A DNA stretch of 64,000 bases from Haemaphysalis longicornis (taxonomy: Eukaryota; Arthropoda; Arachnida; Ixodida; Ixodidae). Location of the stretch: the NCBI GenBank assembly GCA_013339765.2, contig CM023449.1, positions 105,936,417-106,000,416 of the forward strand, in the 5' to 3' direction. The first letter of the stretch is position 1, and every line of letters starts with the position of its first letter. Shown here one piece after another: positions 19,871 to 32,157 of this stretch. Made by a program: the position numbers and the translations under genes. The notes under the pieces were generated by a model. It ran no database searches. It was not told the origin of the DNA and worked only from the letters and a program-made list of their open reading frames with translations.

Positions 19871-22800
19871 GCCGGTGCCCTATGGTAGTTAGGCTCTTTC
19901 CTTTCATTGGTGTGGTGGACTGCAGAAACGATAAAACCTCAGAATGACTTTTATTTTCGCAATTATCTCACTCTCGTTACTTTTGCATGCGTATTCTGAA
20001 GAACCAATGGCTGCAAATCTGTGACTGAAGAGGTCAGAGGTGAGTACTTGTGGTTGACGGGCTGAGCCGAAGTAAACTGTCTGTATAATACTATTACTGT
20101 ACTACTTTTTTGGAATGAATATTAAAAAGGAACTAAAACTGCGGGTGGCGCCAGGTGTACGTCAGCGAGAACTCCCGGCTCTTGCTTCTGCTCACCACTT
20201 GGACATCAAAAGAGAAAAAAAGCTGATGGAGCCGTCGCGTTCGAATTCAAGCGTGAGTGTGATGTCGGAGTATAGGAAATTTGGATGCTTTTCCGAATCC
20301 TAAATGGGGTGGTTTACAGCGCAAAGACTTGACATGTGTGTATATCTTTACATTCTTTACATGTTTCTACGTCTATTGCTATGTTTATTGTGGTGCATGC
20401 ATTGTTGATTTGTCGTTGGCCTTATGTAAATCTCCCGAAACAGGTCCCCTGAAGGAGACCACAGGGATAATGAAGAATAACTGAATGGATCTGCATGTGA
20501 AGTGCAAACCTGTGGTACCTTTTTATTGTACAGTTTCTTTTTTGTTTTGTTTATCGGCCAGGGTTAGGCTCATTGTTGTTGTTCTTGCTAAAATTGTATG
20601 AACTACCACAAGCCATGTTTTCGCCCGAAACTGGCAGTATTAAAATAACTAAATATATAAAAATATCAATAAGTAATACGAATATTCCTTGAGGAGCTTT
20701 TTCTTTGCTGTAAACAGAATTATAGCAATATTCAGTTTTTATTTATTATACCTGTTTCATGCTTGTAAATAGTGCATTGAAGATGGCGATGTTCGAGAAC
20801 TCCGAGAACTCGGGAACTCGTGTGAATAACTACATTTCCCTGCTTAGATGACTTTATGACCCTATGTGAATTTTGTCTGCAGTCTAGCTTTTGTTTCATT
20901 ACGGGACAAATTGCACGGGGCACCTAGGGCTGCGCACATTGAATCATGCTTGGTCCCATTTTTTGAAATTTCCTGTTATCCTCAAGGATCGATATGTGGA
21001 GCGTGACCCCGTTTGAGAAAATGTGCTAGAAGTTTTTAAATATGCTTACAACTTCCTGTTTTTTGCGAAGCTTTATCTTGGTTAACCCCGTAGTGCTTAC
21101 CCAACACCCCGTGGTTGAACTTCACCAGTGTCTTTCCATCCTGTCACTGTCGTCGAATCGTTATGTGTGTTTCGATGAGTGGGAAAGGGCCTGTCGTTCA
21201 TCCAGAAAATTTATAGAAAAGATTCCATGAAGATTTTAAAGCTGAACCTTCTGCTTTTTTTGGACCTTGCATGTTGGTTGTCCTATGAGTTCGATATCAG
21301 TTGCCCTATGAGTCCGAACACTCAACGAAACTGAAACTGGCAATGAACATGCTTTGTCCTCAAGGAGTGCTTATTCGGTCATGCCGTCACTGGATTAACA
21401 AGAGTTTTAGCCCCTTTGTGTCTAGGTCCCTGACGACTGGTTTTCCTTTGATGTTCCTCACAGACGCTGGTAAAGTCATTGTGAGAAAAGAATAACCGTA
21501 GCTGGGAGCAATAAACTGATGCTGCTAAGCAAAAAAACCCCGCCGTGAAACTATACGTTCACACATCAGGGCACTGCATAGAAATTTTAAGTCATAGGCA
21601 AGGAGTTCCATTGGCTTTTTTGCCCCTTTCAAGTTGGCTTGTACGTGCCCCAAGATCCTTTAGGAAGAAACACAGCCACCCAATTCCCGAAAAGATTAGT
21701 ACTCCGTTTGTGCATTGAGAAAATGGAGTTGTCTAGTGTATGACGCCCACATAAGCGAAGGTATATGTCGGGCAGACGGGCCGCAGAGTCACTTACTCAT
21801 GGTGGGAAAATCGCTACAACGACGAGGACAAGAAAGTACACGGGGCAAACACCTGCTACCTATAAAAACCACATCGGTTCGCACCTTCAATGTCATTAGG
21901 TTGCTGTCAAGACGACCGGTGCGGCAACTGCTGAATAAAGCAACTTTTCTGGCAGATTCCGGGAACAAGCCACCCTCGAAATGGGAGACCTTTTTATTGG
22001 CAAGAACCGGGAGACCTGTGTCAGCGAGCGTCCGCTTACTTTATACAGGAGTGCGTTTTACACAGAAATATGCATTGATAAAACAGGAAAAAAACGTCCT
22101 GCTTTGTGTGCATTGGTAAAATTACTATAGGTTCATTTTTGTTTTTCGAATATCGGTTTCTGTTAACCGTCACCCATTCCGTCACCATTGTCGTAGTCTT
22201 GGGTTTTACACGCAGCCTTTCTTTCTGTAAGATGCAGATATAAGTAGCTCAACAACATGCTGTAATGAAGACCACTCTTCCTGCGAATGTATTTACGGAG
22301 GTTTGAAATAAATGGTGGTTCTATGAGGAATAGAAATTTCAGAGAAGAAAACCAATAATACAAAGCTTATGAACGCCTTTATGTTTAGTAACCTACACAG
22401 TTGAAGATGGTAATTAAAGTGCGTCGTACAGACTGGCCATCGATATTTTAAGAGGTCCACAAAAATGTGGAGCTCTTCTACTATTGCAAAGATAGAAAAG
22501 CTGCAAAGTTCTACATTCTGGTTAGGACAATGAGATATGCATGGTGACATGCTGTTATATAAAAATAACTGCACATGCGGATAATGTTCTTAGATTTATG
22601 TTCTTTGCTTGCGGGTTGACTTAGGCTAGATACCCAAAACAAGAGTTTCATCTGGTTTTACCAACCATACTTTCTCATGGAAGCCCGGTATTTACTGAAG
22701 ACATTAATTCTCTAATGTTTAAACTTAACCGCGAACTTATTATCGCAAGGAAATAAAATTTGGTCTAAGGGTGCAGTCTTCTTAACGGCGAGAGTCAGTA

Positions 22801-25627
22801 TTACTTTTCTGAGATACGGACGTTAAAGCATTTTGCAATAGTTCTTGAGAGAGCGCGTGCCTATAGAGGCAGGTGTTTCAACTTCTTCTCGACTGGATGT
22901 GAACAACATACGAATTTTTGTCAGGGAGTAGCATAAAACAGCTTCGTTAAAAATATTCTGATACCACTAGAAGTTACTTGTTGTAGTTACGTGTGTTCAG
23001 TAGTATGGCGGCTATAAAACGGAGCTAGTTTTTGTATGTAAGTTGCTGTGGCCAGCATGATGTCCCGGCTGCTGCGAGTGGATGCATGCTACTGTGCATC
23101 GTATGATTGATCCAAGTGTATGCATTTATTTTTACCTTTTATTAAAAAATACTGTCAAGCTAATGACATTCGTAGTCGTGACAGCAGAACCGAGGCATTA
23201 GAGGTTGATTTTTTCCTTCAACTTCGTTAGTGCCTCCTAAGAAAGTTTCCAATGAAAAAGTGTACGGTTGTGCCAATGTTCAAGTACTCTGGCATGAAAA
23301 TAAATTTCACTGCTAATTTACAATACAGTATCACAGCAATTCTAATAAACACCGCCACTTCCGCCCCTATGTGTCTGTGCCGGGATCTAGAGCTATTTAG
23401 AGGGTAATATTCTAAAGTGATTGCTCTAGCACAACACAAAATTTGCAAACAATTGTCAGCATCATTTAGCATTTGTCCGAAATATTTTCTCGCTGCGTAA
23501 CTTGTTCGTTATTCGCCAATCTTGCATATATTAGCTGATGTTCGAAAAATCATGTTTCAGTTGCATCACCATCGTCACTGTCAATGACACGTATGCAAAA
23601 GGAGGCCATTTCAAGTTCGTATTTAGCCGAAATTTCGTTCCCTAGATAATTTAAATACGAGTCCAGCGCCTTCACGACTGCTTATCTGAGGCCAAACGGG
23701 GAACCAAGGCTACCTGGATTCCCCGTCGGCTCATGCGGAATGGTCACGCTATACCTGAACGGTTCTTCATCCCCGGTTTTCATGTGAGCAAAGGAGATGC
23801 CCAATGTAAATTTGATTTGCCCAATTTCTAGCGAAAGTAACGTTTTTTGTAGTTGTACACAAGCCAAACTAATATGGAAAACCTCTCCTTCATTTCAATT
23901 GACCCCCTTCACTGTGTACTTGACCGAAGCCCTGTACCGTACATAACTGCTCAGATTTGAAGGCTTTTGTAATGTCTGGATAATAAATATTGTGACCACA
24001 TTAGAGTCCCTTTGTCAAAATTTATGACGTGGATAAATATTGCGCACACTCTAAACGCTGTATGTTGCGGTATAATGCTATGTGACTGTTTGTTGAAATA
24101 TTGCATACATAGGTATTTCCGCAATAACGTTCTTTACGTTATCCAATATCGGGACCTAAACCTGAAGGAGATGCCCGCTGCGAACATGGTTTTACTCACC
24201 TTGAGCCTGCTCTATCGAAAGTTGCACTTTTTTGGTCATTTAGCATGGGAAACCGTAATCGGGTAATCGAACTACTCTATAACCCTGCCAAAGAACTGAC
24301 TACTGCCGAACAGGGATTTGACCTTACAAATTGTATCAACCAAATTGACCATGTAATTATAAAGCAGCCCCTCATATCCCTTGGCACCCTTGCAGAAACT
24401 ACGAGTTAAAGAGCTGCTGCAAATAAAGAGGGAATATTTTTAATGTCATGCATTGAAACGTACTGCTGGCTGATTCGTTGTTTTGGGAGGGTTCGCCGTG
24501 CCGTGTTTATGCAATTTTTTGTCGCCATGAAGTTGCAAAGCTGAAATGCGCCCGCTGGCGCGCTTGCGTACATACGATGAACTCAATAAAAGGGACCATT
24601 GCATGACTACGATGTTCCCAAAGATACGGTGGGAAGGTAAGCCTGTCGCTGGTCGCGAGATGTGCAGGACTGCACGGTACACCCACTTTGTGGTCCTCTG
24701 TTGCCACCTAGTGCCGTGCTCAGCTTCTTTGGTCGCAGATAATACAAGTTCCTTTGGGCCAGTTCAAAAACCTGTGAATTTTTTTCCGACGTTCGAAAGA
24801 CAAACAAGTTTTGGTCAGTTACAAAATTCTAAAAACCCTTCTGCATTAGGGGCAAGATGCTTCTTGGCTTTTTTTAGACCGCCTAGGCCGACGAAGATCA
24901 TGCGCATCTTGATTTATTGTGCCTTTTGGAAACTGTCACTGCGCCTGAAGATGCAATACAATCCACAAAAAGCCCTTTCAAAAGAGTTGAGGCGAACCAT
25001 CTGGTGTTTGCCCTTCATGCACAGGTAACGCTTTGTCTCCACGTCGTAGAGTGCGTGCTTGTAGTTCCAGTAAAGATTGATGATGTTCGCTTCACCGAAG
25101 TGTGGTGTCGCTCAGAAACCCAACCACCCGGGCTCCGGTTCATTTAGCAGGATGTTCGAGGGCGATGGTGTCCAAGTTCTCGGCTCGGAGATGGTGACTG
25201 AATTGTCCAAGTCGAGGCGTTCTTGTTGATCAAGGGAAACGAAGAGTTTATGTACAGCTATTTACAGTGGGGGAACTTTGTACATCACTAATAAAAACGG
25301 AAAAACTTCAAACTCCAGCAAGACGCTAGCTCCAGTTGCGTACAAGTCACTCGAGCTTTCTAACTACGTTTAACTCTCCTATGCTCCAAGCGCGCGCAAA
25401 CTGCTCGAGCGAGGGCGAGAACTATGTTCCCGCCGCATGGCCGTCTAGTTGCCCGGTACACAGCTTTATCCTAAACTTCCAACGCGATCCTCCAGTCTAT
25501 CTCTCGCTTAGGAGCCCATAAATCCCAACCTAGCTTTAGCGGTCGAGACTCCTTGTCCCGCCGGGAACTGCACAGGTGAAAGCTCAGATAAGAACGCTGT
25601 TTTGTGACTATGTTCGGCCGTAGAACG
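19871..25627. other. No recognisable gene or element
   Basis: This 5.8-kb stretch is AT-richer than its flanks and holds only short, unremarkable open frames (longest about 160 codons at 24546-25028, no motif recognised). A 134-codon frame at 21715-22119 also shows no known domain. The last 360 bp (about 25260-25620) have a GC-rich, LTR-like look but no partner. It may hold intergenic sequence, old repeats, or exons too short to recognise by eye. Confidence 0.5.
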
Positions 25628-26956
25628 ATGATGATAATGGTTGGGTTTTTTGGCGCAGGGCCGCCTAAGGGCAAAGAGTGCAAAAGAAGAAGTTATTGAA
25701 TGGTTCATGAGACTAAATACTAAAACATGCGAGTAGAAGTAATAGTCACGCAACAAAAATCACAATGAAGATGGCTGGTGTGTAGGGCCAAAATAATTGC
25801 ACACGATATGACAAGATCTGCAGAAATTTTACTTCGCTAAAAGGCTTGAGAATCCTTTGAGTGTAAAACATTGGTTCGTCGCATAAAAGGTACGATGGGT
25901 GTAGTGAAATTTGTCGTCTGTATAATTCGAGGAAATGCTCGTGTTGTGTTGTGCCATGTGCCTTGCATGTGATTAGTATGTGGACTACAGATAGGCTCTG
26001 TCCACACCAGCTACACGTGGGTCCCGAAGTTCCAGTGAGCAGGTGGGAGTGCGTCACATGTGCGTGGCCTATCTGCAGCCAAGCCAGAGCGACTTCAGTT
26101 TATCTGTTGTGTGGGTCAGTTGTGTAGCGTCCCAATTGTGGTTTTAATACATGTAGTTTGTTGTCGGTTTGTTGACACCAGTGTAATTGCCATGTGTTAC
26201 GAAGCTGTCGTCTGATGTGTGTCATTAGGTCAGTCTAAGGAAGTGTTGTAATGTTAACTGTAGTCATGAGAGCAGCAACAACAGCTATTTCATCGGCGGC
26301 CTCATTGCCAGGGATTCCACAGTGCCTTGGTACCAAGCATATAGTTATTTGAAGTTTGAGGTATATGCAGTCATTATAAAACAAGGAAAGATCATTGTTC
26401 ACATAGTTTTTAAACGAACTTTTTATTGACAGTGCCTGTACAATGCTAAGAGAATCTGTGTACACAATCGACTTGGGAATTTTATGTTCAATGATGTGGT
26501 TTGAAACGAGTGAAATGCCATACGCTTCTGCTGCGTAAATACTGTTATAAAAATTCATTGTTTTGCTAACTATAAAATTTTGTCCGTACGCTCCACAACA
26601 CACAGTAGAACCAGTTTTCCACGCGTCGCTATACAATTCTGCGCACCCGTACTTGTCCTGCAGGAACAAGATGTGCTGCAGAATTGCACTAATGGGCATC
26701 CTATTTTTCTACTAGTGTGATTGATAGGTCGCATAATATAGGATGTAAATGCCATGGTGAAAATAAATTATGCATGAGTGTTTTGTGCGTGTCTGACAGA
26801 GGGACCGTGAGTGCAGAAGCCTCCTCCCTAGCTCTCAGAGGAAAAGGTAGGAAATAGATAGCCTGTCCAAAAAGAGTTGCAAGTTTTATGTATTGTTCAT
26901 GACGGAATTAAAAGAATGGTTGGCGAGTGACATGTTCCTGGAGGCATACAGCAGGC
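25628..26956 (-). mobile_element. I-like non-LTR copy C, 3' segment
   Basis: Minus-strand sequence matches copy A from its ATC-repeat tail (25626-25635; compare 996-1020) through RNase H. It continues to the point equivalent to about 2340 in copy A and stops at GCATACAGCAGGCC. The next part of the same element resumes at 31646, after a CR1-like insertion. Confidence 0.85.
25746..26699 (-). pseudogene. I-like copy C: RNase H and C-terminal region
   Basis: Frame 26235-26699 has ELYSDAWKTGS, AAEAYGISLVSNHIIEH, YTDSLSIVQALS and VPRHCGIPGNEAADE, the RNase H core. The usual VPGH is VPRH here. Frame 25746-26057 gives HSHLLTGTSGPTCSWCGQ and SVVHILITCKA, the Cys-rich end. A frame change around 26100-26230 separates the two. 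Confidence 0.82.
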
Positions 26957-26975
26957 CATTATACAGCTCGGCACG

Positions 26976-27243
26976 CAAGCGATGCGTGCCGAGAACCAGC
27001 AGCCTCCAACGCCTCCTTCAAAATGGGTCCGTCTGCACCGCTATCATTCCCCGACAAGCTCATCCCCACCCATCGGCATGGTCTGCTGCATGTTAGTGAC
27101 GTCACCAATGGTCAACCCTCTAAAGGACTCGCTCCAGTGCTTCTTCGGCAGTGGGCACGGCGAAACGGCTGGGATCATGTCGCTCACCACGAAATTCTTC
27201 AGTGCACAGGTCTTTCTGACAGTGATCAGCCGTTTCATCAACC
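26976..27243 (+). promoter_or_regulatory. 5' unit 1 of CR1-like element, TGACGTCA next to CCAAT
   Basis: This unit of about 268 bp (AAGCGATGCGTG, CCAGCAGCC, CTGCACCGCTAT, CGGCAGTGGGCACGGCGAAA) is repeated in 27244-27475. TGACGTCA at 27097-27104 abuts CCAAT at 27105-27109. An 11-bp inverted repeat (CTCGGCACGCA, 5-nt loop) at 26967-26993 sits at the element's 5' edge. Tandem 5' units act as promoters in some other non-LTR elements; that role here is inference. Confidence 0.6.
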
Positions 27244-27475
27244 ACAAGCGATGCGTGTCGAGGACCAGCAGCCCTACACGCCTCCTTCGACACGTGTCCT
27301 TCTGCACCGCTATTGTTCCCCGACAAGGTCATCCCTACCTCTCTGAATGGTCTGCGCATGTTAGTGACGTCACCAATGGTGAACCACATAAAGAACTTGC
27401 TCCAGTTCTTCTTCGGCAGTGGGCACGGCGAAATGGCTGGGACCATGTCGCTCCCCACGAAATTCTTCTCTGCAA
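27244..27475 (+). promoter_or_regulatory. 5' unit 2 of CR1-like element, leads into ORF1
   Basis: Direct repeat of 26976-27243, with TGACGTCA at 27365-27372 and CCAAT at 27373-27377, exactly 268 bp after the first pair. The Met at 27433 (ATGGCTGGG) lies inside this unit and is open through the 2A-like motif. Confidence 0.6.
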
Positions 27476-28395
27476 AAATTATTCATTCCAACTGTAACAT
27501 CAGAGCGAAAAATAAAATTTTCGTTGGGGTTGTGCCCTGCCCCCGCACACTTGCTTGTATATGTTATGATTGTTATGTTGTATGCACATTGTTGCTTTGC
27601 GGCGACATCGAGGAATATCCTGGTCCAACTGTTGAGGAAATGTGTGAAAAAAATTTGTGTGCTCAGGCTAGGATACGTGATGAACTCTCGAAAATGAAAA
27701 CGCGTCTTAACGACACTGAACGAGTTTTGCGTGATTACAGCTCCCAAACCCAGTCTATAAATATCATCTTACAGGAACTTAACTTGAAGGCACCTGCGGT
27801 TACATCCCTCGAAACTTCGACTGCTTGTCTCGAGACCCTGATGGCATGGCAGAACACCAAGCTAGTTGACTTGGATGACCGCAGCCGACGGTCGAACCTT
27901 GTTGTATACGGCATCGCGGAAACAGCTTGTGAAGAGGAAGAGTCACTGAAAACAAAGGTTGTAAGCGATGTTTTTAAGAGAAAACTCGGCGTTGAGTGCA
28001 AATCAATCGCTCGCATCCACCGGCTTGGGCGAAAAGAAGGCCAGAGGCAAGTTATTGTCTAGTTCTAAGATTTTGTTGAAAAGCAGGCTGTGTTAAAAAA
28101 TGCGCCTAAACTGAAGGGAACAAATATTTTTGTACAGACTAAATAGAGCCACAGCGCTTTGTACAAACGCAAGCTTCTCTGTGAAAGTGCGAAACCAGAG
28201 CGCGATAGTAAAAAACGCGTCCTGCTGGTGCAGGGTACGCTCAAAATCGATGAAGTCTTGTACATCTTGGACAACGAAAAGAAATAGAGAGTCCTGCTGC
28301 CGTCACAGACTGCTTCATCAGCACAGAAAAACTAGCATGCGCCAGAATCTGCAGCAGCGGCAAACAAATGTGTCAAATTGGAGCACATCAGATTA
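27433..28395 (+). pseudogene. CR1-like ORF1 with 2A-like N-terminal motif
   Basis: The frame from Met 27433 leads through a Cys/Leu-rich stretch (ACICYDCYVVCTLLL) into CGDIEEYPGPT at 27598-27630. This matches the ribosome-skipping 2A consensus D-x-E-x-N-P-G-P except that N is Y. A predicted coiled coil follows (RIRDELSKMKTRLNDTERVL, SINIILQELNL), then LVDLDDRSRRSNLVVYGIAE and SIARIHRLGRKEGQRQVIV. The last two are typical of the RNA-binding half of CR1-group ORF1. The frame stops at 28062. Homologous sequence continues to about 28395 through stops at 28063-28145 and later. Confidence 0.75.
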
Positions 28396-28482
28396 ACGGG
28401 AATTACGGAGTGTCCACAAAGAACTTAGAGTAATATACCTATACACCCAAAGCCTTGTCAAAAAATTGATAAATGTGAATAT

Positions 28483-29211
28483 TTGCTTCTAGCATATAAC
28501 ACACACATAACAGTTATAACCGAAACATGGTTGCATAATGACATTCCCGATTTTATTATAATCCCTGCATCCTATGAAATCATACGCCACGAACGCCCTT
28601 CCCGTCGGGGCGGTGTAGCTATTGTCTTAAAAATCTCTATTCCGCATGCTCTATTACCGCAGATTCCAGACCACGTTATCATATTTTTGAATGTAAACTG
28701 CAGCGGTCAATATGTAACGGTATGTGCGGTGTATAGGCCTCCAAATGCTTCGTCCAGCTATTTGCAAGTACTTTACCATGAATTATGTATGTATAAAGAC
28801 AACCGCCTTATTCTATCTGGTGACGTTAATCTTCCCCAAATTGATTGGCTTAACGCAAAATCAGTGTTTGGTGCTGTTACTAACCCTCTTCTCGATGTTA
28901 TGCTCATGTGTGACTCAGGTCAAACAGTTCTCGAGTGCACAGGAGTTGGCGGAAATGGCCGCTCAATATTAGACCTTATTTTTGCTAATTCAAGCACACC
29001 TGAGCATAGGGTCTCTAGGAATAGTGGTACCTCTGACCACATCAGTGTGCTGTGGTCTTTTCCTTTAGAGGGCGTTAAGGAACACCGAAAAGAAGTAAAT
29101 AAGGTAGTGAAAAGTTATTCTATAGCCGATGGACAAATCCATCTGAAACAAACTTTTGGAACTTTTGCGACAACCTGTCCAGTTCCGTTGAAACATTGTG
29201 GAATACCCTGA
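28483..29211 (+). pseudogene. CR1-like ORF2: APE endonuclease
   Basis: Open frame with VITETWLHNDIPD, PSRRGGVAIVLK, TVCAVYRPPNAS, LILSGDVNLPQIDW, LDLIFANSS and GTSDHISVLW. These are the nuclease blocks, with catalytic Glu (TETW), Asp (GDVN) and the SDH box. The very N-terminal block lies upstream of the first Met and is interrupted by stops (28395-28480). The frame stops at 29211, before the RT. Confidence 0.82.
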
Positions 29212-29879
29212 ATTCTACCTTTCACTTTTGCATTGAAAGGTAGATGTTTAGCAGGAGTGTCCGTACTAACCACAACAACCAATGAATATCAAGAGAAATT
29301 ATTCACCTTCATCGCAGGCTTAAGCGTGGAAACGGCGCCACTGGCCTCCCAGCAAGTTAAACTGTTTGAAAACTCTTCTTGCCTCCAACCTTTCTGATGC
29401 AAAGACTAAATATTTCTCGTAAACCCTTCCAAGTTTTAAAACAACCTGTCCCGAGAAGTTCACGCGGTACTTACGTGATCGTCCTAAAGACCTCCAACAA
29501 ATATCAATCAACGGTTCTGTTACTGGTGACTCGGTCGCTATGGGTAACTCCTTTAACTAATATTTTCACTCCGTATTCTCTGCAGTCCAAGAAAGTACAC
29601 CGTACAACATCCCCCTTCCAAATCTTTCCTCGGGGGTTTATAATCGCTGAGGGTGTTATTAACATGTTACTCAATCGAAAACTTGATCTTCGATTGGCCC
29701 CGACAACATACCCAATGCCTTCTTGCACCGATACGCTGCGCCGCTAGGGCATATTCTCACTCACCTTTTAGGCTACCATTTGACTGTACCAAATTTCGTG
29801 ACGAATTTCCTGACTGTACCAAATCTCCTGACAAATTTCCTGCGTCGCACCAATCTTCAAAAAAGGAGGCCGCCTCTTT

Positions 29880-31432
29880 GCATACAATAACGCCCTATCT
29901 CACTGACCTCTAGTATCTGTAAACTCTTCGAACATATAGTATCAAATTTTATTGTCTTGTTTTTATATGCCAACAATATTCTAACGCCTTTTCAGGAGGG
30001 GTTCCGAAAACGCTTATCTACGCTTACGCAGTTGGTATCCACTGTTCATGAACTTGCGTCTTCACCTTCAATAGGCTGAAGAAACCGACCTTATTTTTTT
30101 AGATTTCAGCAAAGCATTTGACCGATTTCCTCACAGTATTAATTTACTTATTTATTTATTGATTTATTCTCAAGGCACATGGGCATTACAGAGAGGAGTG
30201 GGGGGTCAAACACTCTACAGGCAATGCAGCAGGAGACTGGTTACACATAAGAAACATATTTACATATTTGAAATATACACATCAACTAGTAATGTAAACA
30301 ATAACAGGAAAGAAAATATCAGAAGGTTCATAAAACCTTTTCCATACTCTAGAACAACACAGAAGGATTTACATAAAACCGCGGAATTCACAGTCAACTG
30401 ATCCTAAAGCTTCAAAAAATTGGCCGACCAATAACACTCACAAAATGAATCCAGTGCTATTTGTCTAACCGCAAGCAGTTTGTTAAAATCAATAGCTGTT
30501 TTTACAATACTGTCCCTGTAATTTCCGGTGTTCTTAAGGGCAGCGTGCTGGAACCTCTTTACTGTTTTTAATTTATATCAATGACATTTCTGACGTTATT
30601 GACGCATCGTCGATTTGTTTAAAGTTGTTTGCGGATGACCGTGTACTCTTCAAACGAATTTCACCCTCAAGTGACCAATCTAACCTGCAATATAACCTTC
30701 ATACTGTCTTTGAATGGTGTGCGAAATGGTCCATAGAACTGAACTGTGAGAAATCTGTATTGCTCTAGATATATAATAAGAAATGCATTCACGTCTTCTT
30801 ACAGGCGTGATATCCACACGCTGAAACAAGTAGACGAATATAAATATCTAGGAGTTACTATAACAAGCCGACTAACTTGATCCAGTCACATTAACAAAAT
30901 ACGCGCATGGGCCTCCGGAAAACTTGGGTTCCTCAGGCACAAACTAAAAACCGCACCTTCACATGTTAAATTTCTAGCTCATAATTTTATTGTTAGGCCG
31001 CAACTCCAGTACGCAAGCGCAGCATGGCACCTATTCATAAAAAAAGACTCACAAATAGGAAATGGTGCAAAGAAAGGGACTGCGGTTCATAATTACATCT
31101 ACCATAGCCGAGCGTCACCATCGCTTCTCATGGCCAAAAACAATATAATAACTATGGAAAACAGGAGGCAGCTTGCATGACACAGGTTTCTGTTATTGCT
31201 TAATTCCCAACAATTTATTCTTAATCCAGGACTTTATATTCAGCCCGACTTATCTCGTTCAACTGGAGTCACTCATGTGCACAATTTAACTCCAATTTGT
31301 GCATGCAGTAATCTTTTTAAGCACTCCTTCTTTCCCTGCACAATCGAGCAGTGGAATAGATTGCCTGTTGATGTGTTTTCGGCGCGTGATGTGTCGGATT
31401 TTGAAAAGCGTGTTTTTTCTGCAATATTTTAA
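29880..31432 (+). pseudogene. CR1-like ORF2: reverse transcriptase, heavily degraded
   Basis: RT fragments can be read in changing frames. FLDFSKAFDRFPHS lies at about 30100-30130, SNRKQFVKINS at about 30460, VISGVLKGSVL near 30525 and LKLFADDRVLF at 30620-30650, with FADD at 30628-30639. The C-terminal end (31196-31432) is open and carries HSFFPCTIEQWNRLPVDV and DFEKRVFSAIF, a common end of CR1-group proteins. A foreign segment (about 30135-30440) interrupts the palm. Confidence 0.75.
30135..30440. repeat. Short insertion in the CR1-like RT palm
   Basis: Between FSKAFDRFPHS and SNRKQFVKI the RT frame is replaced by about 300 bp starting with a TTATTTATTTATTGATTTAT run. This looks like the A/T-rich 3' tail of a retroposon lying on the minus strand. 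I do not recognise the family. Confidence 0.5.
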
Positions 31433-31645
31433 ACATTCACTGTGCCGCAACTTTTATTGTGTACTGCTATAATTTCTGTTTTTTGTCAGTTTCTTAATTT
31501 TTGTTTTTGTGTTGTTTTACACTTGATTGACTGTTTTCAGAAATATGTACCAATTTACCGTGCGCAATAATGCTGGTTTTATGTAATTAATCCCTGTCCA
31601 CCTGCTTGGTCTTCGGACTGCCGTATGTCGTAACTAAAAACCATA

Positions 31646-31756
31646 AATACTCCGGCTGATGCCCAAGGCACGATTTGTCGCACTCGACATAGTGACTTTC
31701 GACAGGGCTAGTGCGCAAAGCGGCGCATAAGAGGCGAATCCCAGGATGCAGGACTT
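31646..31756 (-). mobile_element. I-like copy C, middle segment
   Basis: From ATACTCCGGCTGATGCCCAA to GGATGCAGGAC this matches copy A at about 2344-2455, carrying RT C-terminal coding sequence on the minus strand. It is exactly the piece missing between 26956 and 38031. Confidence 0.8.
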
Positions 31757-32157
31757 CGCCCCGAGGCAGATGAAGAAGAGGTGCGGAATTTTGCGTTCTG
31801 TGCTGTCATGACCTTTTGAAGTCATTCCACTGGTTACTGGCCTTCTCCTACCATTGCATCGGGATTATGAACATCTGGAGACACGAGGGTGAGCGCTTGC
31901 TACTGATTCTGGAGACGTGTTAGGTTTGCAAGGGCTGTGCGGCCCGGCTAGGCTTAACAGCCGTTGGTCGCCGAAGGAGTATTGCTCCGCCGCCTCTTTT
32001 AGAGTTCACCCTTCATGGAGTATCTGAATCGGACGATGTAATCTCTGCGACAGGAGACGGCTCGATCCGTGCCATCCCGAAGTTCTGTCAATTCCCAAGA
32101 GAGTAGTGAAACGGTAGCTGCAATCGCTGACGGTGGCTCCAACCACTCACTTTAACT

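Larger units (their letters stand above)
26957..31645 (+). mobile_element. CR1-like non-LTR element with 2A-like motif, inserted in I-like copy C
   Basis: Plus-strand order is tandem 5' units (26967-27475), ORF1 with a 2A-like sequence and coiled coil (27433-28395), ORF2 endonuclease (28483-29211), degraded RT (29880-31432) and a 3' UTR to about 31645. The flanks CAGGCCATTA and ACCATAAATACTCC together restore copy C sequence, with at most a few duplicated bases (CCAT-A). CR1-group elements usually leave short or no duplications. Confidence 0.8.

Noticed and set aside
21715..22119. 134-codon open frame as a host gene exon
   Set aside because: No recognisable domain and no visible neighbouring exon or splice-site logic. 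It is kept only as part of an unassigned stretch.
26893..27497. Several overlapping 60-170 codon frames before the CR1-like ORF1
   Set aside because: They arise because the 268-bp 5' unit is repeated and GC-rich. No domain is recognisable and both strands are open.
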